This document shows positions 1 through 11,583 of a stretch of DNA of 64,000 nt, piece after piece. Below the pieces are notes generated by a model. It did not search any database and was not told the origin of the DNA. It saw nothing but the letters and a program-made list of their open reading frames with translations. Source of the stretch: Metellina segmentata (lineage: Eukaryota; Arthropoda; Arachnida; Araneae; Tetragnathidae). How positions within the stretch are numbered: the stretch's first letter is position 1; every line of letters begins with the position of its first letter. Where the stretch lies: positions 16,986,458 to 17,050,457 of the forward strand of contig OX375875.1 of the NCBI GenBank assembly GCA_947359465.1, read 5' to 3'. The translations under genes were made by a program, and so were the position numbers.

Positions 1-390
1 TCGTACTAGGGATGTCAAATCAAAGAAATTAACCGGTTATCGGTTAACCGATTTTTTAAGTTCAGGTTATAACTAAGGTTTACAGATCATCTCTTTTAAA
101 AAGAACATGTTCAGGCGAGGATTTGTAAATTGAATCCTAAAGCATTATTTGTTCTTTTGCAAAACACTCTCTTAATCTGTGTGGAGTTGATTCTTTTGCA
201 ACTGTTTCACAATAAGTAACCTTATTATGTAAATACCTCTGGTCATCATATTTTAAGCTAATTTCTTTAATTTCAAAGCATATCAAATTTATTTCCTGAG
301 GTTAATTTCTCTTCTCAATTTTACCATACTTAATTCATCACAATGCAGTAATAAATTTCACGTTAATGAAAATTATTAAAACTTAAACTT
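1..390. other. Left spacer of the unit (model: unit 1)
   Basis: AT-rich and non-coding on both strands. In exon orientation it lies just downstream of the donor, so it is intron if the exons are spliced. It opens with a palindromic block and otherwise shows only simple AT-rich sequence. It is almost invariant between the two unit families, apart from single-base variants such as CCTGAGGTTAAT/CCTGATGTTAAT. The same stretch precedes every exon. Confidence 0.6.
31..52. repeat. Palindromic AACCGGTT / ATCGGTTAACCGAT block at unit start
   Basis: AACCGGTT at 31-38 and ATCGGTTAACCGAT at 39-52 are each perfect palindromes. They follow CTAGGGATGTCAAATC, which looks like the end of some hAT-type elements (inference only; no matching second end is seen in the unit). 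Present in all 32 units. In units 16, 19 and 20 the right palindrome is broken by a G to A change (TTAACCAATT). Confidence 0.5.
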
Positions 391-392
391 AC

Positions 393-653
393 GTGGCACG
401 ACGATAGCTTCTGGAGGTGGTGGAACAACTTTACCAAGGCACGCACTTTCGAAATCTGGGCAGCAGTCGTCACTATTCGTTAGGTTGCAGAACAAATCAC
501 AGTAGCACAGAGTAGTTAGTATAGGTACCGAGCAAGCATCGTCCCTTTTCGGGCAACACTTCACCTGGCCCCTTTGGTTGCAATAATCTCCCCTTAGGTC
601 TAGGTCTTCTAAATGATTGCGATAGTATATATCATACTGAATTCCTTGTCCAT
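393..653 (-). CDS. Exon 1 of the array: somatomedin-B-like domain of a TINAG-like protein
   Basis: This is one internal exon of a secreted matrix-type protein. Read on the minus strand it encodes about 87 residues with ten cysteines. The order is GDYC, CC, DDAC, CYCDLFC, NLT, DDCCPDF, SACLG, then a proline run (VPPPP). The CYCDLFCN...DCCPDF core is what I know from the N-terminal somatomedin-B domain of TINAG and TINAGL1, which in those proteins precedes a von Willebrand C-like segment and an inactive papain-like domain; neither follows here. NLT is a potential N-glycosylation site. The donor is GTAAGT (GT at 391-392) and the best acceptor is TAG (AG at 654-655) behind a moderately pyrimidine-rich stretch. 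These give 261 bp with phase 1 at both ends. A second AG would start the exon at 636 but gives 244 bp, which is not symmetric. The in-frame ATG at 688-690 lies upstream of the acceptor with no signal peptide, so I read it as intronic. This copy uniquely has Leu where the others have Ser before EDLD. Confidence 0.7.
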
Positions 654-849
654 CTACCGAATAAAGCCAAAGAACACCATTCGATGGCAAAATGCAAAAT
701 ATAAGATGGTAGACTCATTTTTGTCAGTCAGAAAAAAGAATTATCGAAACTAAAAATACTTCGGTTGACTCTAAAGCTTACACTAGAATTTATTGTACAA
801 AATTAATCCGTCAAATTGCTGTCAAAAACATTCATGACTTATTCGGTTG

Positions 850-888
850 AAGATAATGTCCGGAATTATATAATATAGGCATTATCTT
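850..888. repeat. Hairpin in middle spacer (model: unit 1)
   Basis: Perfect 9-bp inverted arms AAGATAATG (850-858) and CATTATCTT (880-888). With one bulged T the stem extends through CC/GG. The 21-base interval between the arms is AT-rich. Conserved in nearly every unit; unit 11 has CTTTATCTT in the right arm. Confidence 0.5.
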
Positions 889-1167
889 GAGGACAAGATA
901 TTGCATCAATAGCAAACTTTAAATTTAGACTACGGCTAGTTCCACAGTTACTAGCAGTACGATAACGGCATTTCCCATGACAAAAATAAATGATAAAAAT
1001 TCAATATCGCTAAACTTTCAAAAAGTCTTCAACTTTAGGAAAAATTTATAAACTACAGAACCTTATAAACATAAGGTAACAATCTCGACGCACGTCCAAA
1101 CGAAATTAAAAAAGGGCAGATAAAACCGTTCCGCAATTGAAGAGCTATTAGGAAAAAACTAATACAT

Positions 1168-1202
1168 TAAATTTTAAAATGTTCAAGTTTAAATTTTAAA
1201 AT
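1168..1202. repeat. AT-rich direct repeat (model: unit 1)
   Basis: TAAATTTTAAAAT occurs at 1168-1180 and again at 1190-1202. Each contains the palindrome ATTTTAAAAT. Present in each complete unit; unit 31 has a changed first copy (TAAATTTAAAAAT). Confidence 0.55.
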
Positions 1203-1495
1203 TCAGGCTTCTAGGTTTTTTTAATTACCTTTAGGACTACCTGTGTGATAAATTTCGTTAATGTAAGTGCTATAGCTTCATCTGAACACCGCATACACGG
1301 ACGTAAACACTGAGACATATCCTTGTATTGTAATAGGAGAGTCGTTCCGAAAGTAATAGCCGTTTGAGCATGAGCACAGCTGTGACAGTAGAAGGTGCAG
1401 CGGTCAAGATCAAACAGTTTTCGGGATTAGTGTGCTAGCTATTACTGAACTACATCGCATTATATCGGTTAATGTTCTTTTGGAAAGCAAATAAA

Positions 1496-1651
1496 ATGTC
1501 CGAGAAAATCGAGTGTGCCGCCAAATTTGAAGTGAGATCTGTGATCCAATTTCTAAAAGCAAAAAATTTGCGTACAAGCGAAATTTATCGTGAAATGAAA
1601 GCATTATATGGTGATGTATGCGATGAATCATGTGTGCGTTGTTGGTGCTGA
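1496..1651 (+). pseudogene. Mariner/SETMAR-type transposase N-terminal HTH fragment, unit 1
   Basis: The plus strand reads MSEKIECAAKFEVRSVIQFL, then a second helix (RTSEIYREMKALYGDV) and RCWC. This is the helix-turn-helix that opens Tc1/mariner transposases and SETMAR-like proteins (Mos1-type HTH). The frame hits TGA at 1649-1651, exactly where family members have Arg. It then continues recognisably as TFNEGR before a second stop at 1691-1693. No catalytic DDD domain follows, so it is a 5' relic of an old insertion. It lies on the strand opposite the exon and was copied with it into every unit. The minus-strand open frame over it is only its shadow. Confidence 0.75.
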
Positions 1652-1986
1652 ACTTTTAATGAAGGAAGAGAGAACTTCTATGCAGTGTCGTAGGAAGGGG
1701 TGCTGTGGGTGCGTGACGCCCTGTGTGTCACCACAGACAAGGGAGAAAAAAATGGAAAAAAATATTATTTTTTAACTAAAGAAAATAGAAGTGGCTCACG
1801 ACACTTTAAAAAAAAATTTATAATCAAAACGAGTTTCATAACTTTATCTGACTATTAACTTCAATAAGTCAACGTATTGCATATTAAAACATAAGTTCAG
1901 AATACAAACGCTACGAGACGCTGCTGAATTCGACTGTGCGTACTGGAGAGCGTATGAATAAGGGAAGTACTAGGGTTCTCTTCAGT
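1652..1986. other. Right spacer of the unit (model: unit 1)
   Basis: Follows the mariner relic. It holds a GC-richer stretch with an imperfect stem (CTGTGGGTG at 1703-1711 against CACCACAG at 1729-1736), a poly-A tract of varying length, and the unit junction. The stem is weakened in units 10-31, where CACCACAG reads CATCACAG. No coding region recognised. Confidence 0.5.
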
Positions 1987-1997
1987 TCGTACTAGGG
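1967..1997. repeat. 9-bp direct repeat at unit junction
   Basis: GTACTAGGG at 1967-1975 recurs at 1989-1997, spanning the join between units 1 and 2. The same pair marks most junctions. In units 11 and 13 the second copy is preceded by TTT instead of TTC, and at the unit 31/32 junction the first copy reads GTACTAAGG. Confidence 0.6.
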
Positions 1998-2378
1998 ATG
2001 TCAAATCAAAGAAATTAACCGGTTATCGGTTAACCGATTTTTTAAGTTCAGGTTATAACTAAGGTTTACAGATCATCTCTTTTAAAAAGAACATGTTCAG
2101 GCGAGGATTTGTAAATTGAATCCTAAAGCATTATTTGTTCTTTTGCAAAACACTCTCTTAATCTGTGTGGAGTTGATTCTTTTGCAACTGTTTCACAATA
2201 AGTAACCTTATTATGTAAATACCTCTGGTCATCATATTTTAAGCTAATTTCTTTAATTTCAAAGCATATCAAATTTATTTCCTGAGGTTAATTTCTCTTC
2301 TCAATTTTACCATACTTAATTCATCACAATGCAGTAATAAATTTCACGTTAATGAAAATTATTAAAACTTAAACTTAC

Positions 2379-2639
2379 GTGGCACGACGATAGCTTCTGG
2401 AGGTGGTGGAACAACTTTACCAAGGCACGCACTTTCGAAATCTGGGCAGCAGTCGTCACTATTCGTTAGGTTGCAGAACAAATCACAGTAGCACAGAGTA
2501 GTTAGTATAGGTACCGAGCAAGCATCGTCCCTTTTCGGGCAACACTTCACCTGGCCCCTTTGGTTGCAATAATCTCCCCTTAGGTCTAGGTCTTCTGAAT
2601 GATTGCGATAGTATATATCATACTGAATTCCTTGTCCAT
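2379..2639 (-). CDS. TINAG-type SMB exon, unit 2
   Basis: Majority form of the domain (Ser before EDLD). Donor GT at 2377-2378, acceptor AG at 2640-2641. Upstream of the acceptor, units 2-10 share a G (AACAGC on the plus strand) where later units have C. Confidence 0.68.
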
Positions 2640-3481
2640 CTACCGAATAAAGCCAAAGAACAGCATTCGATGGCAAAATACAAAATATAAGATGGTAGAC
2701 TCATTTTTGTCAGTCAAAAAAAGAATTATCGAAACTAAAAATATTTCGGTTGACTCTCAAGCTTACACGAGAATTTATTGTACAAAATTAATCCGTCAAA
2801 TTGCTGTCAAAAACATTCATGACTTATTCGGTTAAAGATAATGTCCGGAATTATATAATATAGGCATTATCTTGAGGACAAGATATTGCATCAATAGCAA
2901 ACTTTAAATTTAGACTACGGCTAGTTCCACAGTTACTAGCAGTACGATAACGGCATTTCCCATGACAAAAATAAATGATAAAAATTCAATATCGCTAAAC
3001 TTTCAAAAAGTCTTCAAGTTTAGGAAAAATTTATAAACTACAGAACCTTATAAAAATAAGGTAACAATCTCGACGCACGTCCAAACGAAATTAAAAAAGG
3101 GCAGATAAAACCGTTCCGCAATTGAAGAGCTATTAGGAAAAAAACTAATACATTAAATTTTAAAATGTTCAAGTTTAAATTTTAAAATTCAGGCTTCTAG
3201 GTTTTTTCAATTACCTTTAGGACTACCTGTGTGATAAATTTCGTTAATGTAAGTGCTATAGCTTCATCTGAACACCGCATACACGGACGTAAACACTGAG
3301 ACATATCCTTTTATTGTAATAGGAGAGTCGTTCCGAAAGTAATAGCCGTTTGAGCATGAGCACAGCTGTGACAGTAGAAGGTGCAGCGGTCAAGATCAAA
3401 CAGTTTTCGGGATTAGTGTGCTAGCTATTACTGAACTACATCGCATTATATCGGTTAATGTTCTTTTGGAAAGCAAATAAA

Positions 3482-3637
3482 ATGTCCGAGAAAATCGAGT
3501 GTGCCGCCAAATTTGAAGTGAGATCTGTGATCCAATTTCTAAAAGCAAAAAATTTGCGTACAAGCGAAATTTATCGTGAAATGAAAGCATTATATGGTGA
3601 TGTATGCGATGAATCATGTGTGCGTTGTTGGTGCTGA
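3482..3637 (+). pseudogene. Mariner HTH relic, unit 2
   Basis: Same residues as unit 1 (Glu12, Leu20, Asn24, Cys42), ending in the same TGA. Confidence 0.72.
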
Positions 3638-4364
3638 ACTTTTAATGAAGGAAGAGAGAACTTCTATGCAGTGTCGTAGGAAGGGGTGCTGTGGGTGCGT
3701 GACGCCCTGTGTGTCACCACAGACAAGGGAGAAAAAAATGGAAAAAAATATTATTTTTTAACTAAAGAAAATAGAAGTGGCTCACGACACTTTAAAAAAA
3801 AATTTATAATCAAAACGAGTTTCATAACTTTATCTGACTATTAACTTCAATAAGTCAACGTATTGCATATTAAAACATAAGTTCAGAATACAAACGCTAC
3901 GAGACGCTGCTGAATTCGACTGTGCGTACTGGAGAGCGTATGAATAAGGGAAGTACTAGGGTTCTCTTCAGTTCGTACTAGGGATGTCAAATCAAAGAAA
4001 TTAACCGGTTATCGGTTAACCGATTTTTTAAGTTCAGGTTATAACTAAGGTTTACAGATCATCTCTTTTAAAAAGAACATGTTCAGGCGAGGATTTGTAA
4101 ATTGAATCCTAAAGCATTATTTGTTCTTTTGCAAAACACTCTCTTAATCTGTGTGGAGTTGATTCTTTTGCAACTGTTTCACAATAAGTAACCTTATTAT
4201 GTAAATACCTCTGGTCATCATATTTTAAGCTAATTTCTTTAATTTCAAAGCATATCAAATTTATTTCCTGAGGTTAATTTCTCTTCTCAATTTTACCATA
4301 CTTAATTCATCACAATGCAGTAATAAATTTCACGTTAATGAAAATTATTAAAACTTAAACTTAC

Positions 4365-4625
4365 GTGGCACGACGATAGCTTCTGGAGGTGGTGGAACAA
4401 CTTTACCAAGGCACGCACTTTCGAAATCTGGGCAGCAGTCGTCACTATTCGTTAGGTTGCAGAACAAATCACAGTAGCACAGAGTAGTTAGTATAGGTAC
4501 CGAGCAAGCATCGTCCCTTTTCGGGCAACACTTCACCTGGCCCCTTTGGTTGCAATAATCTCCCCTTAGGTCTAGGTCTTCTGAATGATTGCGATAGTAT
4601 ATATCATACTGAATTCCTTGTCCAT
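4365..4625 (-). CDS. TINAG-type SMB exon, unit 3
   Basis: Protein identical to unit 2. Donor GT at 4363-4364, acceptor AG at 4626-4627. Confidence 0.68.
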
Positions 4626-5467
4626 CTACCGAATAAAGCCAAAGAACAGCATTCGATGGCAAAATACAAAATATAAGATGGTAGACTCATTTTTGTCAGT
4701 CAAAAAAAGAATTATCGAAACTAAAAATATTTCGGTTGACTCTCAAGCTTACACGAGAATTTATTGTACAAAATTAATCCGTCAAATTGCTGTCAAAAAC
4801 ATTCATGACTTATTCGGTTAAAGATAATGTCCGGAATTATATAATATAGGCATTATCTTGAGGACAAGATATTGCATCAATAGCAAACTTTAAATTTAGA
4901 CTACGGCTAGTTCCACAGTTACTAGCAGTACGATAACGGCATTTCCCATGACAAAAATAAATGATAAAAATTCAATATCGCTAAACTTTCAAAAAGTCTT
5001 CAAGTTTAGGAAAAATTTATAAACTACAGAACCTTATAAAAATAAGGTAACAATCTCGACGCACGTCCAAACGAAATTAAAAAAGGGCAGATAAAACCGT
5101 TCCGCAATTGAAGAGCTATTAGGAAAAAAACTAATACATTAAATTTTAAAATGTTCAAGTTTAAATTTTAAAATTCAGGCTTCTAGGTTTTTTCAATTAC
5201 CTTTAGGACTACCTGTGTGATAAATTTCGTTAATGTAAGTGCTATAGCTTCATCTGAACACCGCATACACGGACGTAAACACTGAGACATATCCTTTTAT
5301 TGTAATAGGAGAGTCGTTCCGAAAGTAATAGCCGTTTGAGCATGAGCACAGCTGTGACAGTAGAAGGTGCAGCGGTCAAGATCAAACAGTTTTCGGGATT
5401 AGTGTGCTAGCTATTACTGAACTACATCGCATTATATCGGTTAATGTTCTTTTGGAAAGCAAATAAA

Positions 5468-5623
5468 ATGTCCGAGAAAATCGAGTGTGCCGCCAAATTT
5501 GAAGTGAGATCTGTGATCCAATTTCTAAAAGCAAAAAATTTGCGTACAAGCGAAATTTATCGTGAAATGAAAGCATTATATGGTGATGTATGCGATGAAT
5601 CATGTGTGCGTTGTTGGTGCTGA
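5468..5623 (+). pseudogene. Mariner HTH relic, unit 3
   Basis: Same residues as unit 1, ending in TGA. Confidence 0.72.
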
Positions 5624-6350
5624 ACTTTTAATGAAGGAAGAGAGAACTTCTATGCAGTGTCGTAGGAAGGGGTGCTGTGGGTGCGTGACGCCCTGTGTGT
5701 CACCACAGACAAGGGAGAAAAAAATGGAAAAAAATATTATTTTTTAACTAAAGAAAATAGAAGTGGCTCACGACACTTTAAAAAAAAATTTATAATCAAA
5801 ACGAGTTTCATAACTTTATCTGACTATTAACTTCAATAAGTCAACGTATTGCATATTAAAACATAAGTTCAGAATACAAACGCTACGAGACGCTGCTGAA
5901 TTCGACTGTGCGTACTGGAGAGCGTATGAATAAGGGAAGTACTAGGGTTCTCTTCAGTTCGTACTAGGGATGTCAAATCAAAGAAATTAACCGGTTATCG
6001 GTTAACCGATTTTTTAAGTTCAGGTTATAACTAAGGTTTACAGATCATCTCTTTTAAAAAGAACATGTTCAGGCGAGGATTTGTAAATTGAATCCTAAAG
6101 CATTATTTGTTCTTTTGCAAAACACTCTCTTAATCTGTGTGGAGTTGATTCTTTTGCAACTGTTTCACAATAAGTAACCTTATTATGTAAATACCTCTGG
6201 TCATCATATTTTAAGCTAATTTCTTTAATTTCAAAGCATATCAAATTTATTTCCTGAGGTTAATTTCTCTTCTCAATTTTACCATACTTAATTCATCACA
6301 ATGCAGTAATAAATTTCACGTTAATGAAAATTATTAAAACTTAAACTTAC

Positions 6351-6611
6351 GTGGCACGACGATAGCTTCTGGAGGTGGTGGAACAACTTTACCAAGGCAC
6401 GCACTTTCGAAATCTGGGCAGCAGTCGTCACTATTCGTTAGGTTGCAGAACAAATCACAGTAGCACAGAGTAGTTAGTATAGGTACCGAGCAAGCATCGT
6501 CCCTTTTCGGGCAACACTTCACCTGGCCCCTTTGGTTGCAATAATCTCCCCTTAGGTCTAGGTCTTCTGAATGATTGCGATAGTATATATCATACTGAAT
6601 TCCTTGTCCAT
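6351..6611 (-). CDS. TINAG-type SMB exon, unit 4
   Basis: Protein identical to unit 2. Donor GT at 6349-6350, acceptor AG at 6612-6613. Confidence 0.68.
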
Positions 6612-7453
6612 CTACCGAATAAAGCCAAAGAACAGCATTCGATGGCAAAATACAAAATATAAGATGGTAGACTCATTTTTGTCAGTCAAAAAAAGAATTA
6701 TCGAAACTAAAAATATTTCGGTTGACTCTCAAGCTTACACGAGAATTTATTGTACAAAATTAATCCGTCAAATTGCTGTCAAAAACATTCATGACTTATT
6801 CGGTTAAAGATAATGTCCGGAATTATATAATATAGGCATTATCTTGAGGACAAGATATTGCATCAATAGCAAACTTTAAATTTAGACTACGGCTAGTTCC
6901 ACAGTTACTAGCAGTACGATAACGGCATTTCCCATGACAAAAATAAATGATAAAAATTCAATATCGCTAAACTTTCAAAAAGTCTTCAAGTTTAGGAAAA
7001 ATTTATAAACTACAGAACCTTATAAAAATAAGGTAACAATCTCGACGCACGTCCAAACGAAATTAAAAAAGGGCAGATAAAACCGTTCCGCAATTGAAGA
7101 GCTATTAGGAAAAAAACTAATACATTAAATTTTAAAATGTTCAAGTTTAAATTTTAAAATTCAGGCTTCTAGGTTTTTTCAATTACCTTTAGGACTACCT
7201 GTGTGATAAATTTCGTTAATGTAAGTGCTATAGCTTCATCTGAACACCGCATACACGGACGTAAACACTGAGACATATCCTTTTATTGTAATAGGAGAGT
7301 CGTTCCGAAAGTAATAGCCGTTTGAGCATGAGCACAGCTGTGACAGTAGAAGGTGCAGCGGTCAAGATCAAACAGTTTTCGGGATTAGTGTGCTAGCTAT
7401 TACTGAACTACATCGCATTATATCGGTTAATGTTCTTTTGGAAAGCAAATAAA

Positions 7454-7609
7454 ATGTCCGAGAAAATCGAGTGTGCCGCCAAATTTGAAGTGAGATCTGT
7501 GATCCAATTTCTAAAAGCAAAAAATTTGCGTACAAGCGAAATTTATCGTGAAATGAAAGCATTATATGGTGATGTATGCGATGAATCATGTGTGCGTTGT
7601 TGGTGCTGA
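7454..7609 (+). pseudogene. Mariner HTH relic, unit 4
   Basis: Same residues as unit 1, ending in TGA. Confidence 0.72.
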
Positions 7610-8336
7610 ACTTTTAATGAAGGAAGAGAGAACTTCTATGCAGTGTCGTAGGAAGGGGTGCTGTGGGTGCGTGACGCCCTGTGTGTCACCACAGACAAGG
7701 GAGAAAAAAATGGAAAAAAATATTATTTTTTAACTAAAGAAAATAGAAGTGGCTCACGACACTTTAAAAAAAAATTTATAATCAAAACGAGTTTCATAAC
7801 TTTATCTGACTATTAACTTCAATAAGTCAACGTATTGCATATTAAAACATAAGTTCAGAATACAAACGCTACGAGACGCTGCTGAATTCGACTGTGCGTA
7901 CTGGAGAGCGTATGAATAAGGGAAGTACTAGGGTTCTCTTCAGTTCGTACTAGGGATGTCAAATCAAAGAAATTAACCGGTTATCGGTTAACCGATTTTT
8001 TAAGTTCAGGTTATAACTAAGGTTTACAGATCATCTCTTTTAAAAAGAACATGTTCAGGCGAGGATTTGTAAATTGAATCCTAAAGCATTATTTGTTCTT
8101 TTGCAAAACACTCTCTTAATCTGTGTGGAGTTGATTCTTTTGCAACTGTTTCACAATAAGTAACCTTATTATGTAAATACCTCTGGTCATCATATTTTAA
8201 GCTAATTTCTTTAATTTCAAAGCATATCAAATTTATTTCCTGAGGTTAATTTCTCTTCTCAATTTTACCATACTTAATTCATCACAATGCAGTAATAAAT
8301 TTCACGTTAATGAAAATTATTAAAACTTAAACTTAC

Positions 8337-8597
8337 GTGGCACGACGATAGCTTCTGGAGGTGGTGGAACAACTTTACCAAGGCACGCACTTTCGAAATC
8401 TGGGCAGCAGTCGTCACTATTCGTTAGGTTGCAGAACAAATCACAGTAGCACAGAGTAGTTAGTATAGGTACCGAGCAAGCATCGTCCCTTTTCGGGCAA
8501 CACTTCACCTGGCCCCTTTGGTTGCAATAATCTCCCCTTAGGTCTAGGTCTTCTGAATGATTGCGATAGTATATATCATACTGAATTCCTTGTCCAT
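8337..8597 (-). CDS. TINAG-type SMB exon, unit 5
   Basis: Protein identical to unit 2. Donor GT at 8335-8336, acceptor AG at 8598-8599. This unit is 2 bp longer because of two extra G at about 9158, outside the exon. Confidence 0.68.
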
Positions 8598-9441
8598 CTA
8601 CCGAATAAAGCCAAAGAACAGCATTCGATGGCAAAATACAAAATATAAGATGGTAGACTCATTTTTGTCAGTCAAAAAAAGAATTATCGAAACTAAAAAT
8701 ATTTCGGTTGACTCTCAAGCTTACACGAGAATTTATTGTACAAAATTAATCCGTCAAATTGCTGTCAAAAACATTCATGACTTATTCGGTTAAAGATAAT
8801 GTCCGGAATTATATAATATAGGCATTATCTTGAGGACAAGATATTGCATCAATAGCAAACTTTAAATTTAGACTACGGCTAGTTCCACAGTTACTAGCAG
8901 TACGATAACGGCATTTCCCATGACAAAAATAAATGATAAAAATTCAATATCGCTAAACTTTCAAAAAGTCTTCAAGTTTAGGAAAAATTTATAAACTACA
9001 GAACCTTATAAAAATAAGGTAACAATCTCGACGCACGTCCAAACGAAATTAAAAAAGGGCAGATAAAACCGTTCCGCAATTGAAGAGCTATTAGGAAAAA
9101 AACTAATACATTAAATTTTAAAATGTTCAAGTTTAAATTTTAAAATTCAGGCTTCTAGGGGTTTTTTCAATTACCTTTAGGACTACCTGTGTGATAAATT
9201 TCGTTAATGTAAGTGCTATAGCTTCATCTGAACACCGCATACACGGACGTAAACACTGAGACATATCCTTTTATTGTAATAGGAGAGTCGTTCCGAAAGT
9301 AATAGCCGTTTGAGCATGAGCACAGCTGTGACAGTAGAAGGTGCAGCGGTCAAGATCAAACAGTTTTCGGGATTAGTGTGCTAGCTATTACTGAACTACA
9401 TCGCATTATATCGGTTAATGTTCTTTTGGAAAGCAAATAAA

Positions 9442-9597
9442 ATGTCCGAGAAAATCGAGTGTGCCGCCAAATTTGAAGTGAGATCTGTGATCCAATTTCT
9501 AAAAGCAAAAAATTTGCGTACAAGCGAAATTTATCGTGAAATGAAAGCATTATATGGTGATGTATGCGATGAATCATGTGTGCGTTGTTGGTGCTGA
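9442..9597 (+). pseudogene. Mariner HTH relic, unit 5
   Basis: Same residues as unit 1, ending in TGA. Confidence 0.72.
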
Positions 9598-10324
9598 ACT
9601 TTTAATGAAGGAAGAGAGAACTTCTATGCAGTGTCGTAGGAAGGGGTGCTGTGGGTGCGTGACGCCCTGTGTGTCACCACAGACAAGGGAGAAAAAAATG
9701 GAAAAAAATATTATTTTTTAACTAAAGAAAATAGAAGTGGCTCACGACACTTTAAAAAAAAATTTATAATCAAAACGAGTTTCATAACTTTATCTGACTA
9801 TTAACTTCAATAAGTCAACGTATTGCATATTAAAACATAAGTTCAGAATACAAACGCTACGAGACGCTGCTGAATTCGACTGTGCGTACTGGAGAGCGTA
9901 TGAATAAGGGAAGTACTAGGGTTCTCTTCAGTTCGTACTAGGGATGTCAAATCAAAGAAATTAACCGGTTATCGGTTAACCGATTTTTTAAGTTCAGGTT
10001 ATAACTAAGGTTTACAGATCATCTCTTTTAAAAAGAACATGTTCAGGCGAGGATTTGTAAATTGAATCCTAAAGCATTATTTGTTCTTTTGCAAAACACT
10101 CTCTTAATCTGTGTGGAGTTGATTCTTTTGCAACTGTTTCACAATAAGTAACCTTATTATGTAAATACCTCTGGTCATCATATTTTAAGCTAATTTCTTT
10201 AATTTCAAAGCATATCAAATTTATTTCCTGAGGTTAATTTCTCTTCTCAATTTTACCATACTTAATTCATCACAATGCAGTAATAAATTTCACGTTAATG
10301 AAAATTATTAAAACTTAAACTTAC

Positions 10325-10585
10325 GTGGCACGACGATAGCTTCTGGAGGTGGTGGAACAACTTTACCAAGGCACGCACTTTCGAAATCTGGGCAGCAGTC
10401 GTCACTATTCGTTAGGTTGCAGAACAAATCACAGTAGCACAGAGTAGTTAGTATAGGTACCGAGCAAGCATCGTCCCTTTTCGGGCAACACTTCACCTGG
10501 CCCCTTTGGTTGCAATAATCTCCCCTTAGGTCTAGGTCTTCTGAATGATTGCGATAGTATATATCATACTGAATTCCTTGTCCAT
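10325..10585 (-). CDS. TINAG-type SMB exon, unit 6
   Basis: Protein identical to unit 2. Donor GT at 10323-10324, acceptor AG at 10586-10587. Confidence 0.68.
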
Positions 10586-11427
10586 CTACCGAATAAAGCC
10601 AAAGAACAGCATTCGATGGCAAAATACAAAATATAAGATGGTAGACTCATTTTTGTCAGTCAAAAAAAGAATTATCGAAACTAAAAATATTTCGGTTGAC
10701 TCTCAAGCTTACACGAGAATTTATTGTACAAAATTAATCCGTCAAATTGCTGTCAAAAACATTCATGACTTATTCGGTTAAAGATAATGTCCGGAATTAT
10801 ATAATATAGGCATTATCTTGAGGACAAGATATTGCATCAATAGCAAACTTTAAATTTAGACTACGGCTAGTTCCACAGTTACTAGCAGTACGATAACGGC
10901 ATTTCCCATGACAAAAATAAATGATAAAAATTCAATATCGCTAAACTTTCAAAAAGTCTTCAAGTTTAGGAAAAATTTATAAACTACAGAACCTTATAAA
11001 AATAAGGTAACAATCTCGACGCACGTCCAAACGAAATTAAAAAAGGGCAGATAAAACCGTTCCGCAATTGAAGAGCTATTAGGAAAAAAACTAATACATT
11101 AAATTTTAAAATGTTCAAGTTTAAATTTTAAAATTCAGGCTTCTAGGTTTTTTCAATTACCTTTAGGACTACCTGTGTGATAAATTTCGTTAATGTAAGT
11201 GCTATAGCTTCATCTGAACACCGCATACACGGACGTAAACACTGAGACATATCCTTTTATTGTAATAGGAGAGTCGTTCCGAAAGTAATAGCCGTTTGAG
11301 CATGAGCACAGCTGTGACAGTAGAAGGTGCAGCGGTCAAGATCAAACAGTTTTCGGGATTAGTGTGCTAGCTATTACTGAACTACATCGCATTATATCGG
11401 TTAATGTTCTTTTGGAAAGCAAATAAA

Positions 11428-11583
11428 ATGTCCGAGAAAATCGAGTGTGCCGCCAAATTTGAAGTGAGATCTGTGATCCAATTTCTAAAAGCAAAAAATT
11501 TGCGTACAAGCGAAATTTATCGTGAAATGAAAGCATTATATGGTGATGTATGCGATGAATCATGTGTGCGTTGTTGGTGCTGA
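11428..11583 (+). pseudogene. Mariner HTH relic, unit 6
   Basis: Same residues as unit 1, ending in TGA. Confidence 0.72.

Larger units (their letters stand above)
654..1495. other. Middle spacer of the unit (model: unit 1)
   Basis: Intronic in exon orientation. The first part holds the likely acceptor context. CTGAC (723-727 read on the minus strand) could be a branch site, though about 70 nt from the acceptor is far. Then come a hairpin (850-888) and AT-rich direct repeats (1168-1202). The last few hundred bases before 1496 are probably the 5' flank of the mariner relic. No convincing frame on either strand. Many of the differences between the two unit families fall here. Confidence 0.55.

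Noticed and set aside
376..690. Reading the 104-residue minus-strand frame as a stand-alone small secreted protein
   Set aside because: No signal peptide follows the ATG. A canonical GTAAGT donor sits inside the 3' end of the frame and an acceptor lies near its 5' end, so an internal exon explains it better.
1410..1631. Minus-strand 73-residue open frame in most units
   Set aside because: It is the complement of the mariner HTH relic. It is shortened or lost in units 9, 10, 12, 13 and 14 and has no recognisable domain.
2599..2835. Plus-strand 78-residue open frame repeated in most units
   Set aside because: Its first part is antisense to the TINAG-type exon. The rest matches nothing I know, and it is broken by length changes in units 1, 15 and 18. 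Treated as a shadow.
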